DNA from: Spirodela intermedia
Taxonomy: Eukaryota > Streptophyta > Magnoliopsida > Alismatales > Araceae
Reading direction: 5' to 3'
Length of the DNA: 64,000 nt
Assembly: GCA_902729315.2 (NCBI GenBank)
Contig: LR746272.1
Span: 2,576,035 to 2,640,034 of the forward strand
Positions 29,038 to 41,398 of this stretch are shown in pieces. Numbering within the stretch: the first letter of the stretch is position 1; each line of letters starts with the position of its first letter. The notes under the pieces were generated by a model, which was not told the origin of the DNA, ran no database searches, and saw only the letters and a program-made list of their open reading frames with translations. Position numbers and translations under genes: made by a program.

Positions 29038-29925
29038 CTCTAATACTTCTTCTTGTATGGTAGGTGTACCAATGTAGAGATAAATATGTCTTAAGGTGTA
29101 CCAATGTACCAATTGTTAATGTTTGTTTATTCAGTGAAAGTTAATCAACACATGGAGACAGAAAACCTTTATGATGGCTCTGCGAGAGATATTCTATTGT
29201 CACATTTCCAACATTTCTGGTGAACTAAAGCAAAATAAACGGCGGTTGAGAAGAAAGGTATTTTTCACATGGAATAGTCCCCATAAGCGAGGCCAGAAGA
29301 TTATTTCATTCTAGCAGCCCTTGGGTTCTACAAGCAAACAGCTACCTCAGGCTGTCTTCTTGAACTAATGCCTCACTCGATTCTAGCAAGATGGAGAGAA
29401 AACTCTTCCATCAACAGAGTCATAGCTAATTCTATAATTTTCCTCTTGTCATTCTCTTGGATCTTCAGAACAAGAAAAAAACGATGAGGACGGGGACAGC
29501 GACACGATTAAGAGAGTCATCGGAAAGGCAATGACAGAATGAGAATAAGAAACATGAACATCCTATATCAATCCAGCTGCCATTTCATCACATGAAAAAT
29601 AAACTTCACAAAAGAAAAGTGAATACTCCTTTTGGATCTAAGAAGAAAAAAAAGGACAAACAAACTAAAGTGGTGCAGTACCTCCCCGAGCTTTTCGACC
29701 ACTACAGTTGAAAAGCGAAGAAGAGGATGGATCACACGAAGGAGCACTCGCTGCCAAGTGGATAGGCTGTCGCTTGGGAGAAAACCAAGGCGCAGAGGAG
29801 GAGGAAGAGGAGCCAGCCGAGGAGGAGAGGGATCTGCCCTTCGCCGTCCCTAGACGAGGACTGCCAGAAGTCACGGGGCGCGCCCCGAGACAGGACCGAG
29901 GAACCACGGAGTTGTGAAGAGCCAT
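23025..29925 (-). CDS. Fructokinase, chloroplastic (pfkB family, FRK3/At1g66430-like)
   Basis: Seven minus-strand exons close in phase: 29925-29682, 27530-27319, 26705-26493, 26377-26180, 26100-25963, 23723-23607, 23159-23025. They give about 418 residues. Exon 1 encodes a Ser/Arg-rich transit peptide (MALHNSVV...). The pfkB body follows: [29 protein letters not shown] (G130-N135), [21 protein letters not shown], then the ATP/catalytic signature DTTGAGDAF (catalytic D356) and [11 protein letters not shown] near the end. The enzyme phosphorylates fructose to fructose-6-phosphate. The body matches remembered Arabidopsis FRK3, which is plastidial. Introns 1 (2151 bp) and 5 (2239 bp) are large. 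Start choice: in-frame ATGs also exist at 29955, 29937 and 29931; 29925 has the best context (gtgATGG) and resembles the MAL- start of homologues. Without exon 1, a false cytosolic start at 27540 would be chosen. Confidence 0.93.
28993..29033. repeat. (GA)20 microsatellite in fructokinase intron 1
   Basis: About 41 bp of uninterrupted GA dinucleotides within the first intron of the fructokinase gene. Confidence 0.95.
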
Positions 29926-31958
29926 CACCATGTCCATCACCGATTCGCAGACCAATCGATACCGACGAAGAGCAGAAAATCAAGCTTAACAAGGCCAAGA
30001 GTCTCCTCAGGAGGGATCAAGGTTTGAAGTACGGTTTGCAGAAGACCAACCCACTCCAAGATCAGACACTGTCCTCTTGCGTCTCTTGCAACAGACCCGA
30101 ACGAGATCAGCGGAAAGGGTACGGCCAACAGAGAAACCCAAGAACAGAGATGGGAGGCAACTCACGGTTCACTTCTCGGTCTACTACCTTGATAGCTACT
30201 CATCTGCTGCTACAGAACGATGCCATTTGTTGGTAGCGAATCCAACACCTGATGCGATCCCACTCTCCTCGGACAAGACAAGCCACGGCGGATGGATGGT
30301 CCCAGCACCTCCCGGAAGATGATGCCGTCGACCTCCGGCAGGAAATTGCCGGATATCCTCCACAACCGGAAAGCAAGACCTGGAGATCTCCCTAACGGCC
30401 AGAGATCCACCGGATTTCCCCACTCCTTGAGATCCAGAGGAGAAGGCTCGGCCTCCACCCTCTTGCAGATTTACAGCGATCTCTCCACTTAGTGAGACCG
30501 ATCGAGCGAGCACGATGGCGGGGAGTTCGACGCATAATGCCCACAGCCAATCATTCATCAACTATTTATCCTTTCAACTGTTACGTTCTAATGAAACACT
30601 CTAACGGTGAGGACGGATTGACAACGGTAAGGCATTGACTCCACATATCAAGATTCAGACCTTGTTATGAGGACAAGTCAACCTTAACAAAATTCCATCA
30701 ACAGGGCAATCCAACTCCACTAAAAAGGGCAACGTTGACCATCTGAGCGACCAAAGGTCAACCCTAGTTGAAAGGGATGAATGAGTACTCTACTAACTAT
30801 CATAGAGACCATCTTGAACTTGCTTCCTCGTCATCTCCATTATATACAGGCATTATCTTCTATTTAGAGGAATTTTCCTAATATGACGAACAAAACTATG
30901 CATGTATGGGGAATAACATCAATTAAACGCACAAGTTAATCTTGCATAATAGTTCTTGCCTAAATTGCAAACATGAGGCAAGTTTTCATTTTAAGAATGA
31001 CATGAAAGTTATATCCAATAATTTATAATAAATATTGAGATTAATCATTGTATAAAAGTTTCACTCTTCTTTTTTTGTGTGTTTTGAATGGTCGAAAAAG
31101 TCAACTATTATCATTCTAACAACTACTTGATCTTTTCATGAATGTAGGTGACTCTTAAGTCAATTCAATTTTCCTAAAAGATAGATGGTAGAGAATTGTG
31201 CATGCATTTGACCAAGTACATTGTTAGTTAAATCAAGATATTGCTAATAAAAGTAGTAGCAACATAATCTCGGTGGTGGTGGCGGCAAACCATCAATATA
31301 CCATAAAAAGTCTTTTTTTTAACAGCTAGATAAGGGTTAGCATCAAAAGTCAACAGCCATTGCTAAAAATATATATTTTCATAATAAGTCAAATAATTAA
31401 AAAAATATTTTACTTGAATAATCATCATGGGCATCACAATTTTTTTGTTTTCTGAGAGAATTTCTTGTTTATATAAAAGTGGGAAGTGAGTTTTTTAACA
31501 TAGGCTTAATTTATACTCTCCCTAGGTTTTTATTTTTATGAGAATTTAATTATAAATATTAAATTATAAAAATGCTTAATTTATTTATTTATAGCTTATT
31601 AACTACCTTGATATTTTATCCTGATTTTTTATGGTTTTTTATCTTTACTTTAGTGAGGAATTTAAAATTGTCTAAGGGGACAAACATTGTGGTGGTCTTT
31701 ACGCACGGATTCGACGGCTGAGATCGTGTTTGATTTAATCGTGGAGATGGCAGCATCGAACGGTAGAGCAGGACTCTCCGCTTTCCCAACGAACGGTGAT
31801 TTTATCATGTAAATACCCCAGAAGGCCTTCTAGTACCATCGGTTCCTCCTTCCTTCCCCTCCTGCGAAACCAAGCGAAATAGTCCCGCAGTCTCTACCCT
31901 CCTCCCCCTTCCCTCCCTACCTCTGCGAAATCGCCGGAGGAAGACGCCGACGGTGGAG
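29926..31958. other. Bidirectional upstream region of fructokinase and helicase genes
   Basis: GC-rich from 29926 to about 30520 (probable promoter and leader of the minus-strand fructokinase), then AT-rich to about 31680, then C/T-rich leader sequence before the helicase ATG. Short open frames on both strands at 29960-30560 match no family and are not called. Confidence 0.5.
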
Positions 31959-34109
31959 ATGAAGCGATCCCAGGAAGAACGCAAGGCCGGAGAAGAGCCT
32001 CCGAAGCCCGTCTTCCTCACGAAGGCGGAGCGTGAGCGCCTCGCTCTCCAGCGGCGCCAGGAGGAAGTCACTGGCCAGAAGCGCCGGGCGAGTGAGTTGC
32101 TTCTACAGCCGCCGCCACCGCCACAGCAATCTCCCAGCGGCAACGGCCGCCCGCCGAAGCCTCCGTCCTCGGAGACGCCATCGGATGGTAATTCATATCG
32201 CGACCGTGATAGGGATCGAGATCGCGACCGTTATCGGGACCGCGACAGAGAGCGGGATCGCGACAGGGCGCGGGAGAGAGACCGTGACAGAGGGCGGGAC
32301 CGGGAGAGGGAGCGGGAGGAGGACTCGAAGAGCCGGGAGAAGGCTCGTATGGAGAAGCAGGCCGAGCGGGAGAGGGAGAAGGAGTTGGATGCCATCAAGG
32401 AACAGTATCTGGGTTCGAAGAAACCTAAGAAGCGCGTCATAAAACCGAGTGAGAAGTTCCGCTTCTCCTTCGACTGGGAAAACACGGAGGACACCTCCCG
32501 GGACATGAACACTCTCTACCAAAACCCCCACGAGGCCCGCCTCCTATTTGGCCGCGGGTTCCGCGCAGGAATCGACCGGCGGGAGCAGAAGAAACTTGCC
32601 GTTCGCAATGAAAAGGAGACCCGCGAGGAGATTCGTCGCAAGGATGGTGTTGAGGAGGGCCCCGAGGAGGCAGCAGCCCAGCGTCAGAAGGAGGCAGCCG
32701 CTGAGCTTTACGATGCCTTTGACATGCGTGTTGACCGCCACTGGTCGGAGAAGAAGCTAGAGGAGATGACTGAACGCGACTGGCGTATCTTCCGTGAGGA
32801 CTTCAACATTTCATACAAGGGCTCCCGTTTGCCCCGTCCCATGCGGAGCTGGGTCGAGAGCAAACTGAGTCCCGAACTCCTGAAGGCTGTGGAGAAGGTT
32901 GGATACAAGACCCCCTCCCCGATCCAGATGGCTTCCATCCCTCTTGGGCTACAGCAGCGGGATGTAATTGGGATTGCTGAGACTGGTTCGGGAAAAACAG
33001 CTGCCTTTGTCCTCCCCATGCTTACGTATATTACAAAGCTGCCTCCCATGAGTGAGGAGAATGAGGCCGAAGGGCCCTACGCCGTGGTCATGGCACCAAC
33101 TCGGGAGCTTGCTCAGCAGATTGAAGATGAGACTGTCAAATTTGCTCGTTACCTGGGGATCAAGGTGGTCTCTATTGTTGGTGGGCAATCCATTGAGGAG
33201 CAGGGGTTTAAGCTGAGGCAGGGCTGTGAGGTTGTTATTGCAACACCAGGACGTCTTCTGGATTGTCTGGAGCGCCGCTATGCTGTCCTAAATCAGTGCA
33301 ACTATGTGGTGCTTGATGAAGCTGATCGTATGATTGACATGGGTTTTGAGCCGCAAGTTGTAGGTGTGTTGGATGCAATGCCTTCCAGCAATTTAAAGCC
33401 AGAAAACGAGGAAGAAGAGCTTGATGAGAAGAAGATTTACAGGACAACATACATGTTCAGTGCAACCATGCCAACGGCTGTGGAACGTTTGGCCAGGAAA
33501 TATCTGAGGAACCCTGTCGTTGTGACTATCGGTACTGCTGGAAAGGCCACTGAACTTATCACTCAGCATGTGATAATGGTGAAGCAACCAGAGAAAATGC
33601 CTAGGCTTCAAAAGCTGCTCGATGAGCTTGGTGAGAAGACTGCTATTGTCTTCTGTAACACGAAAAAGTCTGCAGATAATTGTGCCAAGGACTTGGATAG
33701 GTTGGGTTATAGAGTAACAACATTGCATGGAGGCAAATCGCAGGAGCAGCGAGAGATTAGCCTGGAAGGTTTCAGGAGCAGGAGGTTTAATGTTCTTGTT
33801 GCGACGGATGTGGCTGGACGTGGAATTGACATTCCTGACGTTGCACACGTCATAAACTATGAAATGCCCAATACTATTGACATGTATACTCATCGCATTG
33901 GACGGACAGGCCGTGCTGGGAAGACGGGTGTGGCAACTACGTTTTTGACTCTGCATGACACAGATGTGTTCTATGATCTTAAGCAGATGTTAATACAGAA
34001 CAACAGCCCTGTACCACCTGAGCTGGCAAGGCATGAAGCTTCAAAGTTCAAGCCTGGAAGTATCCCTGACAGACCACCTAGACGGAATGAAACTTTATAT
34101 GCTCACTAA
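31959..34109 (+). CDS. RH21: DEAD-box ATP-dependent RNA helicase 21 (PRP28/U5-100K homologue)
   Basis: Intronless open frame of 716 residues from ATG 31959 (gagATGAAG). The first in-frame codon at 31953 is GTG and is not used. The N-terminus ([19 protein letters not shown]) and an Arg-Asp/Arg-Glu repeat tract (about residues 81-130) are hallmarks of the spliceosomal PRP28 branch. The helicase core has all motifs: AETGSGKT (340-347), [16 protein letters not shown] (453-456), SAT (501-503), [15 protein letters not shown] and HRIGRTGR (645-652). PRP28 drives exchange of U1 for U6 at the 5' splice site as part of the U5/tri-snRNP. Length and single-exon structure agree with Arabidopsis RH21. All catalytic motifs are intact. 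Confidence 0.96.
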   Translation: MKRSQEERKAGEEPPKPVFLTKAERERLALQRRQEEVTGQKRRASELLLQPPPPPQQSPSGNGRPPKPPSSETPSDGNSYRDRDRDRDRDRYRDRDRERDRDRARERDRDRGRDREREREEDSKSREKARMEKQAEREREKELDAIKEQYLGSKKPKKRVIKPSEKFRFSFDWENTEDTSRDMNTLYQNPHEARLLFGRGFRAGIDRREQKKLAVRNEKETREEIRRKDGVEEGPEEAAAQRQKEAAAELYDAFDMRVDRHWSEKKLEEMTERDWRIFREDFNISYKGSRLPRPMRSWVESKLSPELLKAVEKVGYKTPSPIQMASIPLGLQQRDVIGIAETGSGKTAAFVLPMLTYITKLPPMSEENEAEGPYAVVMAPTRELAQQIEDETVKFARYLGIKVVSIVGGQSIEEQGFKLRQGCEVVIATPGRLLDCLERRYAVLNQCNYVVLDEADRMIDMGFEPQVVGVLDAMPSSNLKPENEEEELDEKKIYRTTYMFSATMPTAVERLARKYLRNPVVVTIGTAGKATELITQHVIMVKQPEKMPRLQKLLDELGEKTAIVFCNTKKSADNCAKDLDRLGYRVTTLHGGKSQEQREISLEGFRSRRFNVLVATDVAGRGIDIPDVAHVINYEMPNTIDMYTHRIGRTGRAGKTGVATTFLTLHDTDVFYDLKQMLIQNNSPVPPELARHEASKFKPGSIPDRPPRRNETLYAH

Positions 34110-35110
34110 TGACTCTGGTCCTTTGGAGTTTCTTAGTACACAGGTCCTGTCTAATTGTGAAGGATTAATGTGGGATTTAGCAATCTCAGTAACATCTGCA
34201 GAATTCTATTTGTAATGGTAGGAATTAAGTACGGTATTTTCTGAGGTGCTTAAGAATTTTGATTTGTGAGAAATGAAATGCTTTCATTTTCAATCTGCTG
34301 TAAGTTCTTACCTGCTCTATGGTTGATAGTGATGCAGTCTCGAAGATATTTTGGCTGCCATTTCATTGGTGGGACTTATATATCTCAGATTGTTGACTTC
34401 TCTAGTACAACTAAGACATGCTTGATTGATTGTGTCTATTGGCCTTTGCGCAATTTGTCCTGGATGATGATGTTGATTTCTTACTTGATTCATGGGCATC
34501 TTAAATGCTGTATGCTAGTATTTCAGAGAAGATTTGTTTTTCTAATATTTTGTTTTGATATTTAGTGAGAGGTCATTGTGGAATAAAGTGAGAAACAATA
34601 TTCTGGATAAATCCCAAACTCTAGACTTGTTTCTAAACTCTGAATGATCATCTCTACGGCCCAATCAATAGTTTCATGTTGCTATTTCAATTCATTTTCT
34701 CAAACACGAGAATAGGTGTGGTTTGCAAACAAGGTACTCCTGGCTTGTTTGGTCCTTGAGCCTAACGGAAAAGTGAATTATCACTCTACGAAAGTCTCTT
34801 AAGTTTCATAAAAGTTGATTGTTGCTGCAGACTTCCCTACTCAATACTCTTGTTGAATCGATTCCACATCTGTTGCTATGGGGTCATGTGGGACCATGAT
34901 GATTTGACCTTTACGTTCATCTTTCTCCATTTAGGGTAATACAGGATGTTTTGAGATGCGTTGGTCACTGGCCAAACAAATGTGGAGGCAGATGCCTATT
35001 GATGCCATGACCTCAAGGGTTGCTGATAACGAGAGGATTGCACATAGAGAGGAAGTGAAGCAGTTCTCTTTGTGAATTGGTGTGATTCAGCCAAAACATT
35101 GCAGTTACTG
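34110..35110. other. 3' flank of RH21; no gene seen
   Basis: AT-rich sequence, probably the 3' UTR in its first few hundred bases. Open frames are short and unrecognisable. Confidence 0.5.
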
Positions 35111-35114
35111 AAAT

Positions 35115-35670
35115 TTGAGAGAACGGATGCTGGGAAGTGCTTGATAGAAGACAATAGCAGGATATTAATTGCGTTGACGTAACTATGAGAAGGCAAGAAT
35201 TTTAGAGCAAAATCATCCGTTAGTGTTGGATAGTAGAAAACAGCAGTAGATATTAGTTGGAAGAGCATAGCTGTTAGAAAGCAAAAACGTTCGGACAAGA
35301 TCCTACGTTCGGACAAGTTTTGTATAGAAGAGAAAAAGCAACTGAATACTAGTTGGATGAACATGAGTTTAGAAGGCAAAGAATATTAGAACAAAACCAT
35401 CCAAAGTGTTAGATAGAAGAAAAGTAGCTGATGGATATTACTTAAATGCGCACGTCTTAGAAAGCAAAAACTTTAGAAGAAGATCATCCAGAAGTATCGG
35501 ATAGAAGAAGCTACCAGGAGAACACTAGTTGCATGCACAAAAACCTTAGAAGGCACGGACTTCAGAACAGAATCATCCAGAATTGTTAGATAGAGGAAAA
35601 TATCTGCAGAACATTAGTTGGATGAACACGAGTTTTAGAGACAAAAACTTCAGGACAAAATAATCAAAAT
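35115..35670. repeat. Diverged minisatellite, about 6 copies of about 90 bp
   Basis: A block of the form 'a.catccagaagtgttagatagaag..aa..agctg...atattagttggatgaaca.gagttttagaaggcaaa.acttt' recurs. Its 'atcatcc' landmark lies near 35212, 35300 (altered), 35396, 35483, 35572 and 35660 (altered), with an earlier weak copy near 35120. Periods are 87-96 bp. Copies carry indels and do not share an open frame. It lies between the RH21 and PPR genes. Confidence 0.8.
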
Positions 35671-36565
35671 ATTTGTTTGCATTATCATAAGGGTTAGAAG
35701 TCGATAACCTCGGAACAAAATTAGCCTGTCAATTTTTTTTTTATATATAAGATTATCCGCAAAGAACTGTGGCTCTTTGCTGAATTTATTGCTCTTCTAG
35801 TCTTCGTCTCCACTCTTGATTCTTCCTTCGACGTCAGCAACAACACAGCAGAGCTTTAAAAGGATTTAAACTCATTCCTGTCGAGTCAGCCCATTGTATA
35901 TAGAAATTGGCTGTTCCTACCCACATAGCCGATCCTTTTGAAGATGATTCCTGTTGACTTGTGCCGTCCTCAGAGAGGGTGCTTGAATTTGATCCTCAAG
36001 AGCTCCTAGTTCTTTCTCAATGGCAATGGAATGGCATTTATTAGTACCACAACTCCTCGTCATATGGGGATTCATCACCTTGCATTTTTTCAAAACTGGT
36101 CTCTCCCTCTTTTTTCACATCTACCCACCTCCCCCTCTCTTCTTTCTCTCTCTAGTTATATATCAGACTTCACAAGGGTGAGACTCAGAGCTCTTATGCT
36201 GGGGCTTGGTGAGCTCAGGACCTTGGCCTGAGCCCAATGCGGCCTGTGGAGATCCTCGGTTTCCACAGTTCTACGGATCAGACGATCTACTGAAAAACAT
36301 CAGGTAAACAACAGAGATTCCACACCCTCTCTCTTAAGGCACTATCATATTTGGGCATGCGCACATGAGGTTCCGTTTACTCTCAAGGCTGCGGCCGTGT
36401 TGGAAAAATGGAACTAAAAATAGATCATTTAATAGATTATTTGATAGCGAAACCAGAAAATTTTGATCTCTTGGGTCAGAAAAATGGAAGATTTCTGCGT
36501 GGGCACTTTAAAAGATGAGTTCTTCCTCTGTTTCTTGCAATAAAGCGTGCACGAGCGCATTCTCC
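35671..36565. other. Upstream region of the PPR gene; no gene seen
   Basis: Mixed-composition intergenic DNA with short unrecognised open frames. Confidence 0.5.
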
Positions 36566-36569
36566 AGGA

Positions 36570-36575
36570 TATAAA
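36570..36575 (+). promoter_or_regulatory. TATA box of the PPR gene
   Basis: TATAAA in the context ggatataaacc lies 120 bp before the PPR start codon. This is a plausible distance for a TATA box with a leader of about 90 nt. Confidence 0.5.
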
Positions 36576-36695
36576 CCGAGGGCCGGTAAATGATTCGGAT
36601 TGGCGACGGCGGCGGCGGCGTCCCGTTTCAGGAAAGACGGCAGCCCAGGTCTCAGGCGAGCCCGAGAGCTGCTTCCGGCGTGGCGGAGAACTTTG

Positions 36696-38714
36696 ATGAG
36701 ACCTCGATTTGTCTCCTCCGCCACTGGCCTCGTCTGCCCGTGTCTGCAACCTCCCGCCGGTATTGAGCTCGCCGCCGACCGCCTGGGACTGCTGCTGGAC
36801 GGATGCGCGTCTCCTCTTCTTCTTCCCACCCTCCGCCGCATACACTCGCAGCTCCTCACCGGCGGGTTCCTCCCTCCCAACCCTTCCCTGGCGATCAAGC
36901 TCATGAGGGCGTACTGCGCCTGCGGCGACCCCACCGCCACCCGCAAGTTGTTCGACAAAAGTCCCCACCGGAATGTCATCTTCTTCAACGTCATGATCAG
37001 GAGCTACCTCAGCCATGGCCGCCACCGGGATGCCCTCTGCGTCTTCTCCAGCATGACCGCTCACGGAGTCAGGCCTGATCATTACACTTATCCCTGCCTC
37101 CTCAGCGCCTGCTCGGCTGCGGAGCAACTGCTCGGAGGTCTCCAGGTGCACGGCGCCGTCACCAAGATTGGGCTCGACTCCAATCTCTTCGTCGGCAACA
37201 CGCTCATCACCATGTACTCGAGGTGTGGCCGGCTACGCGAGGCGGAGCAGGTCTTTGCCGGCATGGCCTACAGGGACGCGATCTCATGGAACTCGGTGAT
37301 CGCGGGGTGCGCCCGGATGGGCGAACCCAGCAGAGCGTTGGAGGTCTGTAAAGAAATGGTTCGATCCGGCGGCGCGAGGCCGAACGCGGCCACCCTCGCG
37401 AGCCTCTTGTCGGCGGTGACCGACATCAGTACCGGCGACGTCACCTTTCTCCGGGAAATGTTCGACGATATGCCTCATAGAGGCTTGATCTCCTGGAACG
37501 CCATGATCGCCATATACGCCAACAACTCCATGGCCGCAGAGGCGGTGGAGCTTTATCGGCGGATGGAGCTGGAAGGGGTGGAGCCAGACGCCGTCACCTT
37601 CGTTAGCGTGCTCCCCGCCTGCGGCGACCTATCGGCGCTCGCCCTCGGGGCCCAGATTCACGATCTCGTCCGGAGGAAGAAGAACCTCTGCCCGAACCTG
37701 TTCCTGGAGAACGCGCTCGTCGACATGTACGCCAAATGCGGGCATCTGCGGGCCGCAAGAAGCGTCTTCGACGAAATGACGCAGCGAGACGTCGTCTCCT
37801 GGACCTCGATGGTCTCGGCCTACGGCATGCACGGCCTCGGCGCCGACGCCGTCGCCCTCTTCGAGAGCATGCGAGAATCGGGCCTGAAACCCGACCACAT
37901 CGCATTCGTGGCGGTCCTTTCGGCGTGCAGCCACGCCGGCCTGCTGGAAGAAGGGAGGCGCTACTTCAGGTCCATGACGGACCAGTACCAGCTGACCCCC
38001 ACGGTGGAGCACTTCACCTGCATGGTGGACCTTCTGGGGCGCGCCGGCCGGCTCGAGGAGGCCTACGGCTTCGTGAAGCAGATGCCCTTCAAACCAGACG
38101 AGCGGGTATGGGGCGCCCTGCTCAGCGCTTGCAGGCTCCACTCGAACATAGCCGTAGGGGTGGCGGCAGCTGACCATCTCTTCAAGCTTGCCCCCGCGCA
38201 GTCCGGCTACTATGTGCTTCTGTCGAACATCTACGCACGCGCCGGCCGGTGGGGCGGCGTCGCGGCGGTGCGGGCCGCCATGCGGCGGCGCGGGGTGAAG
38301 AAGACCCCCGGGTGGAGCAACGTGGAGCTCGAGGGCCGAGTCCACACCTTCCTGATGGGCGACCGGTCTCACATTCAGTCGCCGGATATTTACGCGGAGC
38401 TGGCGGCGCTGGTGGGGAGGTTGAAGGAGGCGGGGTACGTAGCGGAGACGGAGTCGGCCCTCCATGACGTGGAGGAGGAGGACAAGGAGGGCCACCTCGC
38501 CGTCCACAGCGAGAAGCTCGCCATCGCCTTCGCCCTTATCAACACGGCCCCGGGGACGCCCATCAGGATCACCAAGAACCTCCGCGTCTGTGGGGATTGT
38601 CACTCCGCTTCGAAGATCATCTCCAAGATAACTGGGAGGGAGATAATTCTCAGAGACGTCCACCGGTTCCATCACTTCGAGAATGGATTATGCTCCTGCA
38701 GAGATTACTGGTGA
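36696..38714 (+). CDS. PLS-class DYW pentatricopeptide repeat protein (At3g49142-like)
   Basis: Intronless open frame. The first ATG after the upstream in-frame TGA (36591) is at 36696, giving 672 residues; the frame opens earlier only with a TTG. The protein has a run of P, L and S type PPR motifs (IHSQLL, RNVIFFNVMIRSYLSHG, PDHYTYPCLLSACS, NTLITMYSRCG, DAISWNSVIAGCAR), E/E+ motifs and a complete DYW domain ending CSCRDYW. The zinc-binding deaminase signature HSE...CGDCH is intact. DYW-PPR proteins bind organelle transcripts and most perform C-to-U RNA editing. It aligns along its whole length with remembered At3g49142 (PCMP-H77; about 686 residues), including the unusual 'EVCKEM' and 'LENALVDMYAKCG' stretches. 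Targeting to plastid or mitochondrion is expected, but the N-terminus is not decisive. Strongly GC-rich. Confidence 0.94.
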   Translation: MRPRFVSSATGLVCPCLQPPAGIELAADRLGLLLDGCASPLLLPTLRRIHSQLLTGGFLPPNPSLAIKLMRAYCACGDPTATRKLFDKSPHRNVIFFNVMIRSYLSHGRHRDALCVFSSMTAHGVRPDHYTYPCLLSACSAAEQLLGGLQVHGAVTKIGLDSNLFVGNTLITMYSRCGRLREAEQVFAGMAYRDAISWNSVIAGCARMGEPSRALEVCKEMVRSGGARPNAATLASLLSAVTDISTGDVTFLREMFDDMPHRGLISWNAMIAIYANNSMAAEAVELYRRMELEGVEPDAVTFVSVLPACGDLSALALGAQIHDLVRRKKNLCPNLFLENALVDMYAKCGHLRAARSVFDEMTQRDVVSWTSMVSAYGMHGLGADAVALFESMRESGLKPDHIAFVAVLSACSHAGLLEEGRRYFRSMTDQYQLTPTVEHFTCMVDLLGRAGRLEEAYGFVKQMPFKPDERVWGALLSACRLHSNIAVGVAAADHLFKLAPAQSGYYVLLSNIYARAGRWGGVAAVRAAMRRRGVKKTPGWSNVELEGRVHTFLMGDRSHIQSPDIYAELAALVGRLKEAGYVAETESALHDVEEEDKEGHLAVHSEKLAIAFALINTAPGTPIRITKNLRVCGDCHSASKIISKITGREIILRDVHRFHHFENGLCSCRDYW

Positions 38715-40561
38715 AGCGATTCACTGGCTTCTTCATGAATATTGTATAATAATACGCCTCGCGAGTGGAAACCCATCTCCTGAAGTCTTCCCACATGTTT
38801 ATTTTTTTCATGATTTAATTGTCTTGGGGAGAACGAACGCAAGGTGTTCAGAGAGTCAACGTCCCAGGCCCGGGCCTCCCAAAGCCCACCCCTGAAGAGA
38901 GGAGGAAGCGGGGAGATGGACAGCCTAGGAGGGCGATCTCGGAGCAGTAACACGGCAGCCCGGAGTCTCGGCCTTCACCCCCGACAAAGACCGGATGACT
39001 TCAACGGGCCTCTCTTGAAGCTCGAAAGCCCGGAAACCAGCCCGACACAATTTTATAATTTGGACCTCATAATCGAGACCAGATTAAAAAAATGACCTTG
39101 GCTGTCATCTATTGGCGCACCGGTGCTCATCCCTGAGGTTAGTCAATGACAAGGGGGAGAGGTTTTTGGTAAGAATATTTGTGATTAATCCCCCGTTTAT
39201 TATATTAGAGTGCCCGCTTAATCCCATTATGTGCTTGATAAAATGATACTCAAATCTTAGTCCGGATCGGACAATCTATTCAGTTTGAGGGAGTAGCATT
39301 TTCTTTACGCTAAGCTTTCCATGATCTACAGTTCATCTTCTCGACATAAATTATTTATCCTTGTGTTCTGACCTAAGATTAAGTAGGCAACATTAAGTGT
39401 ATTAAGTTGTAGATATAATATTAGTGATGATAACCAAGCTTGGTCCGCCTGGTTGGTCGAGTCTGACCGGCTAACGATGGACATGCTCTGCCATTTGAGA
39501 TTTCCTTACTCGGACATTGAATTGGTCAGTTCTCTCCCTCTCCCTCTCCTCCCCTTGGAGGTGCCTAATTGGAGTTCCGCGACGACAGGAGATCCCTTAT
39601 TCGTCCAATCAATCTGCTCCGAGCTACCATTACGAGAACATGGCCCGCAGGAATGGCGAGGACGAGGATGCTTCCTCCTTTCTGTCTCTCTGGTTGCCGA
39701 GGTCAATGCGATCTCCAAAGCGTGATCCTCCATTGCGGGAAGGAGCTCCGAGAACGCGGAATCGGTCGGAGATCGTTCGAAAAGCCACATTATTTGTGGC
39801 CGTAGAAAGATGCATAGACCAGACTGCAGATTCCCTCTTTCGGTTGGTAGTACGGAAGTAGCCATTTCTTCCTCATATATACGCCTCTATGATCGATTGC
39901 TGTGGCCACAAGTGTAATGAAGGGCCCGCGGCACCTCCTCTCTCTCTCTCTCTCTACATCGCCTTTAATCATTGATAGAGTTGCAGCACGACGATGATCC
40001 TCTCGATGTGCGTGGTCCGCCGTCGCGCCAGACCATGGAGTAAGCCAAGCCACTCACTTCGCTGCTGTTCCGGTCGGCAGGCAATCCGTTGTGTCATCAT
40101 TTGTGTGGAGCGAAGTAGGAAATTTGATTCGAGCATCTCTCTTTCTCTCTCTCTCTCTTCTCTTATTGATCCATCTATTATCTCTAGAGATGTACGTCGA
40201 ACTCGGGGTGAAGCCTCTTTCTCTCTCTAGAATCTCTTTTCCGCGGCTTAAGCCAGTACTCTTCTATATCGAGGTCCCCTTTGGATGGCGCTGACGAAAC
40301 GAGAAAGTGGAGATTCCATGGGAACATTCACTTTCTCCTTCGCGTCTTCCTCAGCCTCTCTGTGGGTCAGCTCTTTCGGCGTCTCACGGTCGGTAGACCT
40401 ACCTTATTCCCTCATCAGTGAGGGGTCATTTTTCTCCACCTTTTGCATGGTCTCTGTCTCTTCAGCCAACTGGAACCCCTCATTCTCTCGATTCATCACG
40501 CAACGCGGGAGGTCGATAGATAGATAGATATGGAGAGAGATAGATAGAGATATATCTACAT

Positions 40562-40610
<49 letters not shown>

Positions 40611-41394
40611 GGACTCAGGCCGAGCTTCGGGCTCTCTCGGCACCCCGATACAGAGATAGTAATCCATGCCGAACAGCCTCCTGTTGACCCACCTCATCGT
40701 GAGGGAGACCCACCAATCCATATTATGACGTCATCGTTAGCATTTCTTGATGCGTAATATAAGCGGAGCATGTAGACTTACACCGTAATTCTTTTGATTA
40801 TTATAAAATAAACACTGCTCACGGTATGAATCATTTACTAAATAGGTAAGTACCCAGGACATTGGACCGCTAAGCTGAATCTCATCTTCAGAGAAGATCT
40901 CGACGCTAAAAAGCTGACAAGATTTAGAAGCCGTAGCCTTTCTCCGAATTGGATTCGATTTCTTCGCGTTTGGAAACACGTTTTCATAGACCCTCCAAAA
41001 GCAGCTCTCAAGATCCCAAGGATATATGCTAATTAGGAAATTCCCATTAACATTTTCGTTGATATCGTTTCATATATAACCACCGTTCATATATTATTTT
41101 TGATGCAACTATCTTTTTGGGCTGATTTCGCACTTAATAACCCGATTCAGATCTGCATCGTGTTTAAATCAGAGGCTGGGATTTGATCGGATTATATCCC
41201 AGAAGACGGGAAGAAACGTATACCGGAATAGTAAGCACCATCTTGATTTCCAGACACGTGGCGGCAGACCTGTCGAAGTTACTTTACTATTTACACGCTT
41301 TTCCTAGTTAATGTGGCGCTTAAAGCTCTTTATATCGTTCGTGTCGGTCTCTTATTGGGAACAAGAATCCACCCCAAACTACTTGACCCATCTA

Positions 41395-41398
<4 letters not shown>
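38715..41398. other. Intergenic region; no gene supported
   Basis: Contains several overlapping open frames of 60-120 codons at 39450-39870 and 40285-40720, on both strands. They match no family and have no splice or start context that would favour one. GA/CT and GATA repeats occur at 39938-39955, 40136-40160, 40519-40560 and 40565-40606. Confidence 0.45.
40565..40606. repeat. (GA)21 microsatellite
   Basis: About 42 bp of GA dinucleotides, preceded by GATA-type repeats at 40519-40560. Confidence 0.95.

Noticed and set aside
36590-36600. Earlier start for the PPR protein
   Set aside because: The ATG at 36590 is in another frame and the frame-opening codon at 36600 is TTG. The first in-frame ATG is 36696.
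37629-38675. 348-codon open frame on the minus strand
   Set aside because: It is the antisense shadow of the GC-rich PPR gene. The plus-strand protein matches a known family over its full length, and the minus frame matches nothing.
39453-39865. Overlapping open frames of 78-119 codons on both strands
   Set aside because: All frames are equally open, with no recognisable motif, start context or splice signal. GC-balanced intergenic sequence is the simpler explanation.
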